Origin: Marinomonas sp. CT5
GTDB lineage: Bacteria; Pseudomonadota; Gammaproteobacteria; Pseudomonadales; Marinomonadaceae
NCBI RefSeq assembly: GCF_018336975.1
Contig: NZ_CP025572.1
Location: 1,140,560 to 1,204,559 of the forward strand
Direction of reading: 5' to 3'
Length of the DNA: 64,000 nt
The number at the start of each line of letters is the position of its first letter. Position 1 is the stretch's first letter. The notes beneath the pieces are model-generated. The model worked only from the letters and a program-made list of their open reading frames with translations. It made no database searches and had not been told where the DNA came from. Below are positions 38,239 to 47,606 of the stretch, piece by piece. A program made the position numbers and the translations under genes.

Positions 38239-38586
38239 GCGTGTTTTCCTTTTTATTTGGTACTTTATTTTTCTAATTTTAGTTTGTTTTGTGTCGGTAT
38301 GTTTGTTTTTTTTACGTTAAATCTGTAAATAATCAAGTTTTATTTTTGTTATATCGAATTCTTAAACCTTTTAAAAATCTTTATCTTTATGAATTTTATA
38401 TGTTTTTTTGTTGTTTTTTGAATTGTCATCTAGGTTGCGATCAAAAGGGATACAAAAAAAATTAAAATCCATCTTGTTTTGTATCTAATTATGGTTCATC
38501 TTTATATGAAAAGAAGCACTGCTAAGCTTGCTTTGGCGTGTTTAGTGGAACGAACTAATAACAATAAGATCGAGTGTTTGAATCAA
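38239..38586. promoter_or_regulatory. 348-bp AT-rich divergent control region between paaY and paaF
   Basis: Strongly AT-rich, without a convincing gene. It must hold promoters for paaY-paaX and paaFGHIJK. The clearest element is the inverted repeat listed separately at 38448-38486. Long T/A runs (for example 38401-38420) suggest bendable DNA. An in-frame extension of paaF back to 38479 would run into that repeat and is not credible. Confidence 0.6.
38448..38486. promoter_or_regulatory. Candidate PaaX operator upstream of paaF
   Basis: GATACAAAA (38449-38457) and TTTTGTATC (38477-38485) are exact reverse complements with a 19-base spacer. Written as hexamers it is GGATAC-N27-GTATCT, close to the widely spaced TGATTC-N27-GAATCA arrangement I recall for E. 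coli PaaX. A related element stands before paaA at 44884-44923. Confidence 0.55.
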
Positions 38587-39372
38587 ATGACAATTAAAAA
38601 TTACCAATCATTGGTAGTGCATCAGGTCGAAGATGGGGTTCAGTTGGTGCAGTTGAACCGTCCCGAGGCACTGAATGCCCTAACCACAGAGTTATTGGCG
38701 GAATTATGTGATGTCATGGATGGCGCTGAAGCATCGAACGACATTCGAGTGTTGGTACTGACCGGCAGTTCGAAAGCCTTTGCTGCTGGAGCGGATATTA
38801 ATGAGATGGCAGAGCGCGATCTTGTTGGTATGTTGAATGATCCTCGTCAGCAATATTGGCAGCGCATAACCCGTTTTACTAAGCCTGTTATTGCAGCCAT
38901 TAATGGTTATTGCTTGGGTGGCGGCTGCGAGTTAGCCATGCATGCAGATATTCTTATTGCAGGTCGCGATGCCCAATTTGGTCAGCCCGAAATTAATCTA
39001 GGCATCATGCCTGGCGCTGGTGGCACGCAGCGTTTATTACGTGCTGTTGGTAAATCTCTCACCATGCAAATGGTCCTCACCGGTCAACCTATCACTGCTC
39101 AGCAAGCCAAAGAAGCGGGTCTCATCAGTGAAATAACACAACCAGAACTGACAGTTACTAGAGCCTTGGCGTTAGCGAAAGTCATTGCAAGTAAAGGCAG
39201 TCTGGCTGTGCGTCTAGCAAAAGAATCCATTTTAAAAGGTATGGATACCGATTTGGCGACTGGCCTGCGTTTTGAGCGTCATGCTTTTACTGTGCTGGCT
39301 GGAACTGAAGATAGAAAAGAAGGGATTTTGGCGTTTAAAGAAAAGCGTCAACCAAAATTTTCTGGTCGGTAA
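38587..39372 (+). CDS. paaF: 2,3-dehydroadipyl-CoA hydratase (enoyl-CoA hydratase family)
   Basis: Hydrates 2,3-dehydroadipyl-CoA late in the phenylacetate pathway. The 261-residue crotonase-fold protein has the oxyanion-hole sequences SSKAFAAGADINEMA and GYCLGGGCELAMHAD and the catalytic Glu pair in GQPEINLGIMPGAGGTQRLL. The ATG at 38587 begins the conserved part; the ribosome site is weak. An in-frame start at 38479 would add 36 residues with no family match and overlaps the operator. paaG follows 43 bp later. Confidence 0.92.
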   Translation: MTIKNYQSLVVHQVEDGVQLVQLNRPEALNALTTELLAELCDVMDGAEASNDIRVLVLTGSSKAFAAGADINEMAERDLVGMLNDPRQQYWQRITRFTKPVIAAINGYCLGGGCELAMHADILIAGRDAQFGQPEINLGIMPGAGGTQRLLRAVGKSLTMQMVLTGQPITAQQAKEAGLISEITQPELTVTRALALAKVIASKGSLAVRLAKESILKGMDTDLATGLRFERHAFTVLAGTEDRKEGILAFKEKRQPKFSGR

Positions 39373-39415
39373 TTTTTAACCCGTTATTTATCCATCCTTA
39401 CAGAGGCAATCGCAA

Positions 39416-40207
39416 ATGAGCTTCGAACACATTCTATATTCCGTTGATGCTGGTGTTGCAGTATTAAGCCTAAATCGCCCTAAGGCGTTAAACAGCTTTA
39501 ATGAGGCGATGCACCTTGAAGTGCAGCAAGCATTAAAGTCCGCGCTAAAAGATAAGCAAGTCAGAGTGTTGGTTTTGACCGCGGAAGGTCGAGGTTTCTG
39601 CGCTGGACAAGATTTGTCGGATCGCAATGTTGACCCTAATGCCGCTGCTCCTGATTTAGGGCTTTCTATTGAGCGCTTTTACAACCCGCTGATTAAACAG
39701 TTGCAGTCTTTTCCAGTGCCGGTGATATGTGCGGTTAATGGTGTGGCGGCTGGCGCTGGGGCAAACATTCCTTTGGCTTGTGATCTTGTAATTGCCGCGC
39801 GATCCGCAAAATTCATTCAAGCATTCTGCAAGATTGGTTTGATACCGGATTCCGGTGGGACTTGGTTTTTACCCCGTTTAGTGGGGATGGCAAGGGCTAA
39901 GGAATTGGCTTTGTTGGGTGAGCCTCTTATGGCGGAAAAAGCCCTTGAGTGGGGAATGATTTATAAGGTGGTGGACGATGAAAGTCTGCGTGACGAAGCG
40001 CTGTTATTGGCTCGTCATCTCGCCTCTCAGCCGACGAAAGGCTTGTCTTTTATTAAGCGTGCTCTTAATCAAAGCTTTGACCATGGCTTCAATGCGCAAC
40101 TTGAAATGGAGCGTGATCTTCAGTGCTTGGCTGGTCAAACCCAAGATTACCGTGAAGGCGTGAAAGCCTTTATGGAAAAACGCACTCCAGAATTTAAAGG
40201 GGAATAA
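39416..40207 (+). CDS. paaG: 1,2-epoxyphenylacetyl-CoA isomerase
   Basis: Converts ring-1,2-epoxyphenylacetyl-CoA to the oxepin-CoA, and acts again at a later isomerisation. The 263-residue crotonase-fold protein has GRGFCAGQDLSDRN, GVAAGAGANIPLACDLVIAA and IGLIPDSGGTWFLPRLVG, the last with the Asp typical of PaaG where hydratases have Glu. It sits directly before paaH (2 bp gap). Confidence 0.93.
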   Translation: MSFEHILYSVDAGVAVLSLNRPKALNSFNEAMHLEVQQALKSALKDKQVRVLVLTAEGRGFCAGQDLSDRNVDPNAAAPDLGLSIERFYNPLIKQLQSFPVPVICAVNGVAAGAGANIPLACDLVIAARSAKFIQAFCKIGLIPDSGGTWFLPRLVGMARAKELALLGEPLMAEKALEWGMIYKVVDDESLRDEALLLARHLASQPTKGLSFIKRALNQSFDHGFNAQLEMERDLQCLAGQTQDYREGVKAFMEKRTPEFKGE

Positions 40208-40209
40208 TC

Positions 40210-41745
40210 ATGTCTGCTTTACATCAAAGTGCGGTGATTGGGGTAATTGGTGCTGGCGCAATGGGCGCTGGGATCGCACAGGTGGCTGCGCAAGCGGGTC
40301 ATCAAGTGAAGCTTTATGACAACCGCGAAGGGGTTGCTCAAACCTCTATCGATTCAATGGCAAAGCAATTAGCGAAATTGGTAGAGCGCAACAAGTTTAC
40401 CGCTGAACAGGTGCAGCAAATATTAGCTCGCTTGTCAGTAGCGAACTTGCTGGAGGATTTTTCAGATACAGGGTTGGTGGTGGAAGCCATCGTTGAAAAT
40501 ATTGACGTTAAGAAAAATATTTTTGATGCCTTGGAAGCGATTTGTTCAGCGAATTGTATTTTGGCCAGTAATACTTCTTCTATCTCTATTACTCGTTTAG
40601 CGGCGGGAATGAAACATCCCGAACGCATGGTGGGAATGCATTTCTTTAATCCCGCTCCGATTATGAAGTTGGTTGAAGTGGTGTCTGGTTTGGCAACCGA
40701 TTCTGATGTAGCGACCTGTGTTTATGAAACTGCATTGAATTGGGGGAAAAAGCCAGTTTATGCGGCTTCTACTCCGGGGTTTATTGTTAATCGAGTAGCA
40801 CGTCCTTTTTACGCTGAGAGTTTTCGTTTAAGACAAGAGCAGGTTGCGGATTGTGTGACCTTGGATACTTTGTTGAAAGGGGCAGGTGGCTTCCGAATGG
40901 GAGCGTTCGAGCTGACGGACATGATTGGTCACGACGTGAATTATGCGGTTACCTGTTCTGTATTCGATGCTTACTATGGCGATTTTCGCTTTCAGCCCTC
41001 TCTGATTCAAAAAGACTTGGTGGATGCTGGCTTCTTGGGACGTAAATCTGGTCAAGGTTTTTACTCCTACAAAGAGGGGGGGGATAAACCGCAGGCGCAA
41101 TGTGTTGAAGTGTCTCCTTTAGATGATGGAGCCGTTATTACGTGTGAGGTCTCCAAAGACATTGGGTATTTAAAAGGCTTGGTTGACCGCTTGTCTCGTG
41201 CTGGTGTGCAAGTGACCGAGGTGTCTGATTTAGCGAAAGGTTATCTAAAAATTGGTGACACTTTTGTGGCGCTGACCGATGGGCGAATGGCTTGTGAACG
41301 CGGCAAAGAGGAAGCGTTAAATGATCTTGTTTTGGTGGATTTGGCTTTGGATTATCAGAGTGCCACTCATATTGCCTTGAGTCGTTCTGCCACTACATCG
41401 GCAGAAGCGTTTAATGATGTGGTGCAGTGTTTCGATTTGGTGGGCATTAAAGTGTCTGAGGTCGTCGATTCGCCAGCTTTGGTGGTTATGCGCACGGTTG
41501 CCATGCTGGCCAATGAAGCGGCGGATGCGGTGTTGCAAGGCGTGGCATCTGCTGAAGGCGTCGATACGGCTATGTGTTTTGGTCTGAACTATCCGCAAGG
41601 TCCATTGGTGTGGGCTGATGCTATTGGCGTGGCCGAGATAGACAAGGTGCTGACTCACTTGCAGCAATCCTATGGTGAAGACCGTTATCGTCCTTCTTTA
41701 TTGATGCGTCGTATCGCAATGGTGGAGGGACGGTTTCATGACTAA
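40210..41745 (+). CDS. paaH: 3-hydroxyadipyl-CoA dehydrogenase
   Basis: Oxidises 3-hydroxyadipyl-CoA to 3-oxoadipyl-CoA with NAD. The 511-residue protein opens with the Rossmann motif GVIGAGAMGAGIAQVAAQAG and has ASNTSSISITRLA and GMHFFNPAPIMKLVEVV. It also has two C-terminal 3-hydroxyacyl-CoA dehydrogenase domains, giving the long PaaH form. It overlaps paaI by 8 bases. Confidence 0.94.
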   Translation: MSALHQSAVIGVIGAGAMGAGIAQVAAQAGHQVKLYDNREGVAQTSIDSMAKQLAKLVERNKFTAEQVQQILARLSVANLLEDFSDTGLVVEAIVENIDVKKNIFDALEAICSANCILASNTSSISITRLAAGMKHPERMVGMHFFNPAPIMKLVEVVSGLATDSDVATCVYETALNWGKKPVYAASTPGFIVNRVARPFYAESFRLRQEQVADCVTLDTLLKGAGGFRMGAFELTDMIGHDVNYAVTCSVFDAYYGDFRFQPSLIQKDLVDAGFLGRKSGQGFYSYKEGGDKPQAQCVEVSPLDDGAVITCEVSKDIGYLKGLVDRLSRAGVQVTEVSDLAKGYLKIGDTFVALTDGRMACERGKEEALNDLVLVDLALDYQSATHIALSRSATTSAEAFNDVVQCFDLVGIKVSEVVDSPALVVMRTVAMLANEAADAVLQGVASAEGVDTAMCFGLNYPQGPLVWADAIGVAEIDKVLTHLQQSYGEDRYRPSLLMRRIAMVEGRFHD

Positions 41746-42190
41746 TCATCTCACACAAGAACAGTTGGCTGAGCGTTGCGCGCAGGCTTTGTATGAGCGT
41801 GATGTGGCGACTCAGCATTTGGGTATTGAGCTGTTGTATGCCGCACCTGGGCAATCCAAAGTGCGCATGACAGTGCAGGACTTTATGTTGCAAGGTCATA
41901 AAACGTGCCACGGTGGTTATATGTTTACCTTGGCGGATTCTGCCTTTGCTTTTGCTTGCAATACCTATAACCAACCCACTGTGGCCCTTGGTTGTTCCAT
42001 TGATTATGTGGCACCAGCATTGGAAGGCGATGTGTTAACCGCGCGGTGTCAGGAAAAAAGTCGTGGTGGTCGCACTGGAAATTACGACGTCGAAATTTAT
42101 AACCAACAAGATCAATTGATCGCTATTTTTCACGGTAAATCTTATCGCATTAAAGGTGAGATACTTTCACAGGAGAACGTAAATGACTGA
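41738..42190 (+). CDS. paaI: Phenylacetic acid degradation thioesterase PaaI
   Basis: Hot-dog thioesterase that rescues CoA from dead-end ring-hydroxylated phenylacetyl-CoA esters. The 150-residue protein has HKTCHGGYMFTLADSAFAFA, with the Asp and His-Gly region of the PaaI active site, and SIDYVAPALEGDVLTARC. It overlaps paaH at its start and paaJ at its end (8 bases each), so translation is coupled. Confidence 0.92.
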   Translation: MTNHLTQEQLAERCAQALYERDVATQHLGIELLYAAPGQSKVRMTVQDFMLQGHKTCHGGYMFTLADSAFAFACNTYNQPTVALGCSIDYVAPALEGDVLTARCQEKSRGGRTGNYDVEIYNQQDQLIAIFHGKSYRIKGEILSQENVND

Positions 42191-43397
42191 TGCTCTAATT
42201 ATTGATGCTATCCGTACGCCGATTGGGCGATACGGTGGTGCGCTTTCTAAAGTCAGGGCAGACGATTTGGGTGCGATTCCAATTAAATCTCTCATGGAAC
42301 GAAATCCGACCGTGGATTGGTCTAAAGTGGATGATGTCTTGTATGGCTGTGCCAACCAGGCGGGTGAAGACAATCGCAATGTGGCACGCATGTCTGCTTT
42401 GTTGTCTGGACTTCCTCATAGTGTGCCAGGTACAACCATCAACCGTTTGTGCGGTTCTGGGATGGATGCAGTGGGCTTAGCGGCTAGATCCATTCGTGCT
42501 GGTGAAGCGGGGGTGATGATTGCGGGTGGGGTGGAGTCTATGTCACGTGCGCCATTTGTTTTGGGGAAAGCGGAGCAGGCGTTTTCTCGTCAAGCAGACA
42601 TGTATGACACCACAATCGGTTGGCGCTTTGTTAATAAATTGATGGCCGATCAATTTGGCGTACATTCTATGCCTGAAACGGCGGAGAATGTGGCGGAAGA
42701 TTTTAAAGTGTCTCGTGCAGATCAAGATGCTTTTGCTTTACGTAGTCAGCAGAAAACCGCCGTAGCGCAAGAAAACGGGCGTTTATCCAAAGAAATCGTT
42801 CCTGTTGTGATACCACAACGCAAAGGGGATCCGATTGTCGTTCAGCATGATGAGCATCCTCGCGCCGACACCACATTAGAGGTGTTATCAAATCTCGCGA
42901 CCCCGTTTCGTCGCGACGGCAAGGGCACAGTGACCGCCGGTAATGCGTCAGGTGTGAACGACGGTGCTTGTGCTTTGTTGTTAGCCAGTGAAGAAGCGGC
43001 CAAAACATACGGTTTGAAGGCGCGAGGTCGAGTACTTGGAATGGCGGCAGCTGGTGTTGAGCCTCGTATCATGGGGATTGGTCCTGCTCCAGCTTCACAA
43101 AAAGTGCTTCAGCAAGTGGGGCTAACTCTAGAAGATATGGATGTTATTGAGCTAAATGAAGCCTTTGCTTCTCAAGGGCTGGCTGTATTGCGTGAATTAG
43201 GCTTGGCCGATGATGATGTTCGGGTGAACCCAAATGGTGGTGCCATTGCATTAGGACATCCACTTGGTATGAGTGGTGCGCGATTGATTACTACCGCCTT
43301 GAATGAATTAGAAGTTCAGCAGAAACGTTATGCCCTGTGCACCATGTGTATTGGTGTGGGTCAGGGGATTGCGATGGTGATTGAGCGACTTGGTTAA
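42183..43397 (+). CDS. paaJ: 3-oxoadipyl-CoA/3-oxo-5,6-dehydrosuberyl-CoA thiolase
   Basis: Thiolase that cleaves the two beta-keto intermediates of the phenylacetate pathway to acetyl-CoA and the next acyl-CoA. The 404 residues show [12 protein letters not shown] with the nucleophilic Cys, [40 protein letters not shown] with His, and [10 protein letters not shown] with the second Cys. PcaF of the beta-ketoadipate pathway is nearly indistinguishable by motif; the operon decides. Confidence 0.92.
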   Translation: MTDALIIDAIRTPIGRYGGALSKVRADDLGAIPIKSLMERNPTVDWSKVDDVLYGCANQAGEDNRNVARMSALLSGLPHSVPGTTINRLCGSGMDAVGLAARSIRAGEAGVMIAGGVESMSRAPFVLGKAEQAFSRQADMYDTTIGWRFVNKLMADQFGVHSMPETAENVAEDFKVSRADQDAFALRSQQKTAVAQENGRLSKEIVPVVIPQRKGDPIVVQHDEHPRADTTLEVLSNLATPFRRDGKGTVTAGNASGVNDGACALLLASEEAAKTYGLKARGRVLGMAAAGVEPRIMGIGPAPASQKVLQQVGLTLEDMDVIELNEAFASQGLAVLRELGLADDDVRVNPNGGAIALGHPLGMSGARLITTALNELEVQQKRYALCTMCIGVGQGIAMVIERLG

Positions 43398-43418
43398 CTC
43401 ATTCGATACAAAAAATTG

Positions 43419-43437
43419 CCTTATCAAGTGGATAAGG
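43419..43437 (+). repeat. Hairpin between paaJ and paaK
   Basis: CCTTATC (43419-43425), loop AAGTG, GATAAGG (43431-43437). No T-run follows, so it is probably an mRNA stability or processing element between the two genes and not a terminator. Confidence 0.5.
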
Positions 43438-43486
43438 TAAGCAAACAATATACATTCTAAAAATAATAAATAGAGAGAGCAGAACA

Positions 43487-44806
43487 ATGGATATTCGTAG
43501 TCGGTTTAATCCAGATCAACTTGACCCTATGGAAACCGCCAGTATTGATGAGTTGCGAGCTCATCAATTAGAGCGTTTGCAGTGGAGTGTTCGTCATGCT
43601 TATAACAATGTTCCTATGTATAAGCAGCGTTTTGATGCATTAGGGCTGCATCCAGATGACATTAAAACATTGGACGATCTTGCCAAACTTCCTTTCACCA
43701 CAAAATCTGACCTGCGTGATAACTATCCGTACGGCATGTTTGCCACGCCGATGAATCAAGTGGTTCGTCTGCACGCTTCAAGTGGTACAACAGGCAAGCC
43801 TACCGTCGTTGGTTACACCCAAAATGATATTGATAACTGGGCCAATATCGTGGCGCGATCAATCCGTGCGGCGGGTGGGCGCAAAGGGGATATCTTACAT
43901 AATGCTTATGGCTATGGTCTGTTTACTGGTGGTTTAGGTGCGCATTATGGTGCCGAGCGTCTTGGTTGTACCGTGATTCCTATGTCGGGCGGGCAAACTG
44001 AAAAGCAAGTGCGTCTGATTAAAGATTTTCAGCCAGACATTATTATGGTGACGCCATCTTATATGCTGAATTTGCTCGATGAAATGGAAAAGCAAGGTAT
44101 CGATCCGCTAGACCTTAAGTTGCGTCTAGGGATTTTTGGCGCGGAGCCTTGGACTCAAGAGTTGCGTCGTTCAGTGGAGGAACGAGCCGGTATTCGAGCC
44201 ATGGATATTTATGGTTTGTCTGAGATTATGGGGCCAGGTGTGGCGATGGAGTGTGCCGAGAGCCAAGATGGACCAACGGTTTGGGAAGATCATTTCTATC
44301 CTGAAATTGTTGATCCTAATACGGGTGAAGTATTGCCTGATGGTGAAATGGGCGAATTGGTATTTACCAGTTTGAGTAAAGAGGCGTTGCCAATGCTTCG
44401 CTATCGTACACGAGATTTAACTCGTCTCTTGCCTGGCACGGCTCGTCGTATGCGTCGAATTGACAAAATCACAGGCCGCAGCGACGACATGATGATTATC
44501 CGTGGTGTTAACGTTTTCCCAACTCAAATTGAAGAGGAGGTGATAAAAGTGAATCACTTCTCTGAAAATTATGAAATACATTTGTATCGAAAAGGCAATA
44601 TGGACGGTATGGATGTGCATGTTGAGTTGCGTCCAGATTGCGCTGGCTTTGATGAGCGAAAAATCAATGATGCCATCAATCAATTGCGCCATCATGTGAA
44701 GTCCTCTGTTGGTATTAGTATTAACGTCAAGCTAAGAGACATAGGCAGCTTGGCACGTTCCGAAGGTAAGGCGAAGCACGTCTTCGACGAACGAATCCCC
44801 GCTTAA
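43487..44806 (+). CDS. paaK: Phenylacetate-CoA ligase
   Basis: Activates phenylacetate to phenylacetyl-CoA with ATP, the entry step and the source of the PaaX inducer. The 439-residue AMP-forming ligase has the P-loop LHASSGTTGKPTVVGYT, DIYGLSEIMGPGVAMEC, and the C-terminal GRSDDMMIIRGVNVFPTQIE. The length matches PaaK. It is the last gene before a terminator. Confidence 0.96.
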   Translation: MDIRSRFNPDQLDPMETASIDELRAHQLERLQWSVRHAYNNVPMYKQRFDALGLHPDDIKTLDDLAKLPFTTKSDLRDNYPYGMFATPMNQVVRLHASSGTTGKPTVVGYTQNDIDNWANIVARSIRAAGGRKGDILHNAYGYGLFTGGLGAHYGAERLGCTVIPMSGGQTEKQVRLIKDFQPDIIMVTPSYMLNLLDEMEKQGIDPLDLKLRLGIFGAEPWTQELRRSVEERAGIRAMDIYGLSEIMGPGVAMECAESQDGPTVWEDHFYPEIVDPNTGEVLPDGEMGELVFTSLSKEALPMLRYRTRDLTRLLPGTARRMRRIDKITGRSDDMMIIRGVNVFPTQIEEEVIKVNHFSENYEIHLYRKGNMDGMDVHVELRPDCAGFDERKINDAINQLRHHVKSSVGISINVKLRDIGSLARSEGKAKHVFDERIPA

Positions 44807-44827
44807 TTCATTGTGTTTTCTAATTAG

Positions 44828-44858
44828 TAGCCTCTTGTATCAAGAGGCTAGGGATTTT
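44828..44858 (+). terminator. Rho-independent terminator after paaK
   Basis: TAGCCTCTTG and CAAGAGGCTA form a perfect 10-bp stem with a three-base loop, followed by GGGATTTTT. It separates the paaFGHIJK transcript from paaABCDEZ. Confidence 0.85.
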
Positions 44859-44883
44859 TGTGTCTTGAAAATAGATTTTAAAG

Positions 44884-44935
44884 TGATACATAAATATAAA
44901 AATATACTTGAATTTGTGTGTCATTAGTCTATTCT
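44884..44935 (+). promoter_or_regulatory. Candidate PaaX operator and promoter upstream of paaA
   Basis: TGATACA (44884-44890) and TGTGTCA (44917-44923) form an inverted repeat with one mismatch, that is TGATAC-N28-GTGTCA. It resembles the element before paaF in bases and spacing. TTGAAT (44908-44913) and TATTCT (44930-44935), 16 bp apart, give a plausible promoter whose spacer contains the right half-site. Confidence 0.5.
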
Positions 44936-44980
44936 GTTTATTAATAAGATGACTTATATCTACGATATTGGAGAGTTCTC

Positions 44981-45979
44981 ATGTATGCACAACAAGTTGA
45001 AACAGGAGTAAAGGCGGTTAAATCCCTTGCCGAAATGGGTCCAGAGGAGCGGGCGTTTCAGGAAAAAATCGATGCGGAAATTAAAATTGAAGCAAAAAAC
45101 TGGATGCCTGATAACTATCGTAAAACATTGATCCGTCAGATTTCGCAGCATGCTCATTCTGAAATCGTAGGTATGTTGCCTGAAGGAAACTGGGTGACTA
45201 GAGCTCCTACCTTAAAACGTAAACTACAGCTTATGGCCAAAATTCAGGATGAAGCGGGTCATGGCCTATATCTATACAGTGCAATGGAAACCTTGGGTGC
45301 GGATCGTGATGAAGAAATTGAAAAGCTTCATTCTGGGCGTGCTAAGTATTCCAGTATTTTTAACTATCCAACACTTAACTGGGCCGACATGGGCGCGGTT
45401 GGTTGGTTGGTTGATGGTGCAGCAATTGTCAATCAGGTTGTGTTACAGCGTACCTCTTATGGCCCTTATTCCCGTGCCATGATTCGTATCTGTAAAGAAG
45501 AAAGCTTCCACCAACGTCAAGGTTACGAAATCCTTTTGCATATGATGCGACACGGCACACAAGTGCAAAAAGATATGGTGCAAGATGCGATTAATCGATT
45601 GTGGTGGCCATCTTTGATGATGTTTGGGCCTAGCGATGCTGAGTCGCCTAACTCTGCCCAGTCTATGGCGTGGAAGATTAAGCGTCATACCAACGATGAA
45701 TTGCGTCAACGCTTTGTTGATCAAACTATCCCGCAATTAGAACTATTGGGCTGCACGGTTCCAGATCCTGATTTGAAATGGAATGAAGAGCGTGGTCACT
45801 ATGATTTTGGTGAAATTCAATGGGAAGAATTTTATGAAGTGCTCAAAGGTAATGGCCCATGTAATCGCGAGCGATTAGAAACTCGCCGTAACGCCATCGA
45901 AGAGGGGGCTTGGGTTCGAGAAGCTGCGGTTGCTCATGCAAACAAAAAACAAAAACAACAACAACAGGCTGCTGCCTAA
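44981..45979 (+). CDS. paaA: Ring 1,2-phenylacetyl-CoA epoxidase subunit A (catalytic)
   Basis: Catalytic di-iron subunit of the PaaABCE monooxygenase that epoxidises phenylacetyl-CoA. The 332 residues show the carboxylate-bridged di-iron helices, for example [20 protein letters not shown] and [19 protein letters not shown] (E...ExxH pattern), and [16 protein letters not shown]. The protein ends in a Lys/Gln/Ala-rich tail. ATG at 44981 follows GGAGAG. It starts the second paa transcript. Confidence 0.96.
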   Translation: MYAQQVETGVKAVKSLAEMGPEERAFQEKIDAEIKIEAKNWMPDNYRKTLIRQISQHAHSEIVGMLPEGNWVTRAPTLKRKLQLMAKIQDEAGHGLYLYSAMETLGADRDEEIEKLHSGRAKYSSIFNYPTLNWADMGAVGWLVDGAAIVNQVVLQRTSYGPYSRAMIRICKEESFHQRQGYEILLHMMRHGTQVQKDMVQDAINRLWWPSLMMFGPSDAESPNSAQSMAWKIKRHTNDELRQRFVDQTIPQLELLGCTVPDPDLKWNEERGHYDFGEIQWEEFYEVLKGNGPCNRERLETRRNAIEEGAWVREAAVAHANKKQKQQQQAAA

Positions 45980-45999
45980 CTAATTTTGAGGTATCTCCC

Positions 46000-46281
46000 A
46001 TGTCTGAATGGACACTTTATGAAGTATTTATCCGTAGTAAACACGGCCTGAATCACAAACATGTTGGCAGTGTTCACGCTGTGGATGCCGAAATGGCGAT
46101 TGAAAATGCCCGTGATCTTTATACCCGTCGTAATGAAGGGGTGAGTATTTGGGTGGTTCCATCGGCTTCTATCACGGCAACGGCAAGTGATGAAAAAGAA
46201 CCCTTGTTCGATCCATCCGAAGACAAAGTTTACCGTCATGCCAGTTTTTATGAGCTGCCAGATGAAGTCGGGCACATGTGA
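46000..46281 (+). CDS. paaB: Phenylacetyl-CoA epoxidase subunit B
   Basis: Small structural subunit needed to assemble the PaaABCE complex. The 93 residues begin MSEWTLYEVFIRSKHGLNHK and contain GSVHAVDAEMAIENARDLY and RHASFYELPDEVGHM, typical of PaaB. The longer in-frame reading back to 45910 would overlap paaA. GAGG-type ribosome site at about 45989. Confidence 0.95.
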   Translation: MSEWTLYEVFIRSKHGLNHKHVGSVHAVDAEMAIENARDLYTRRNEGVSIWVVPSASITATASDEKEPLFDPSEDKVYRHASFYELPDEVGHM

Positions 46282-46288
46282 GGTGGTT

Positions 46289-47050
46289 ATGACTAAATAC
46301 GATGAATTAACCGAATTTTTATTGCGTCTTGGTGACAGTGCCTTGATTCATGCCCAACGCCTTTGTGAGTGGACAGGTCGTGCGCCTGCCCTTGAAGAAG
46401 AAATGGGCATGATGAACGTGGGTCTGGATCTAGTGGGGCAGGCCCGCAATTGGTACGAGTACGCGGCAGAGCGAATTAACGATGGTACGGACGCGGATGC
46501 GTTAGCCTTTCGTCGTGATGAGCGAGCGTTTCGTAACTTGTTACTAGTTGAACAGCCTAATGGCGATTTTGCCGTCACCATGACTAAGCAGTTCTTCTTT
46601 GATGCTTGGCAATTCCATTTGCTGACGCGGTTAAAAGACGCCAAAGATGAGCGAATTGCGGCCATAGCGACTAAGTCATTAAAAGAAGTGACTTACCATT
46701 TACGCCGCTCAACTCAATGGGTAGAGCGTTTGGGGGATGGCACGGAAGAAAGTCATCAGCGGATGGAAAAAGCCATTGATGTCCTTTGGCGCTTTACCTT
46801 TGAACTGGTTGAGAAAAGCGATACTGAGTTGGCTTTGTCTGAGTCGGGAAGTATTCCTGATCTCACTGCGCTGCCTGAATTGTGGCAAGCCACTGTCAAT
46901 GAGGTATTTGCAACAGCTACGTTAACGGTTCCTGATGCGCCAAGTTCTTTCTATTTGAGTGCTCGAACTGGCATGCATTCTGAGCATTTGGGGATTTTGT
47001 TGGCAGAAATGCAGTTCTTACAAAGAGCCTATCCCGATGCAAGCTGGTGA
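46289..47050 (+). CDS. paaC: Phenylacetyl-CoA epoxidase subunit C
   Basis: Structural, catalytically inactive di-iron-fold homologue that pairs with PaaA. The 253 residues include LLRLGDSALIHAQRLCEWTG and GLDLVGQARNWYEYAAERIN near the start and KEVTYHLRRSTQWVERLGDG in the middle. The ATG at 46289 behind GAGGTGG is preferred over upstream in-frame starts inside paaB. It overlaps paaD by 14 bases. Confidence 0.95.
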   Translation: MTKYDELTEFLLRLGDSALIHAQRLCEWTGRAPALEEEMGMMNVGLDLVGQARNWYEYAAERINDGTDADALAFRRDERAFRNLLLVEQPNGDFAVTMTKQFFFDAWQFHLLTRLKDAKDERIAAIATKSLKEVTYHLRRSTQWVERLGDGTEESHQRMEKAIDVLWRFTFELVEKSDTELALSESGSIPDLTALPELWQATVNEVFATATLTVPDAPSSFYLSARTGMHSEHLGILLAEMQFLQRAYPDASW

Positions 47051-47570
47051 GTTAATAACCACTGACCAACAAGGTCGTTCAGGCAACGAAGCGGATATCC
47101 AGCATGCATACGACGTGCTGGAAGAGGTGATGGACCCTGAAGTACCTGTGGTGAGTGTGATGGACCTTGGCATTGTGAGGGACGTTAGTTGGGCAAATGG
47201 GCACCTGAATGTGGTGGTGACACCGACTTATTCTGGCTGCCCTGCGACGGAATATATTGAGACTTCGATTCGCGATGCGCTACACGAGGCGGGGTTTTCT
47301 CACCCTAAAGTATTGCAGCGCTTGGATCCCGCTTGGACAACCGACTGGATAACTGAGCAAGGTCGAAATCGCCTTAAAGCTTATGGAATTGCACCACCAG
47401 TAGGGAGCTCGAATAAACGATCTTTGCTGTCTGGTGTAACGCAAGTTGAGTGTCCTAATTGTGGCAGTGACGACACGGAGCAATTAAGTGAGTTTGGCTC
47501 AACGGCGTGCAAGTCCTTGTATCGATGTAAGTCCTGTTTAGAACCGTTTGATTATTTTAAATGCATTTGA
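47037..47570 (+). CDS. paaD: Phenylacetate degradation protein PaaD (MIP18/DUF59 iron-sulfur assembly factor)
   Basis: Accessory factor thought to mature the metal centres of the epoxidase. The 177 residues begin with a DUF59 domain (LEEVMDPEVPVVSVMDLGIV, TPTYSGCPATEYIE with the conserved Cys) and end with a zinc-ribbon-like tail carrying CPNCGSDD, then ACKSLYRCKSCLEPFDYF. The ATG at 47037 lies inside paaC; readings from 46959 only extend back into paaC. Confidence 0.93.
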   Translation: MQAGELITTDQQGRSGNEADIQHAYDVLEEVMDPEVPVVSVMDLGIVRDVSWANGHLNVVVTPTYSGCPATEYIETSIRDALHEAGFSHPKVLQRLDPAWTTDWITEQGRNRLKAYGIAPPVGSSNKRSLLSGVTQVECPNCGSDDTEQLSEFGSTACKSLYRCKSCLEPFDYFKCI

Positions 47571-47606
47571 GCCATAGATAAAAATAACATGGCCGTGGAG
47601 ACACAG

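Noticed and set aside
38479..38586. N-terminal extension of PaaF
   Set aside because: It overlaps the right half of the candidate PaaX operator, adds 36 residues without family match, and the conserved crotonase start is at 38587.
41621..41974. Minus-strand 117-residue frame across paaH and paaI
   Set aside because: It lies antisense to two conserved coupled genes and shows no recognisable domain.
43405..43415. GATACAAAAAA between paaJ and paaK as a third PaaX operator
   Set aside because: No matching TTTTGTATC arm occurs about 27 bases downstream, so it is only a half-site by chance.
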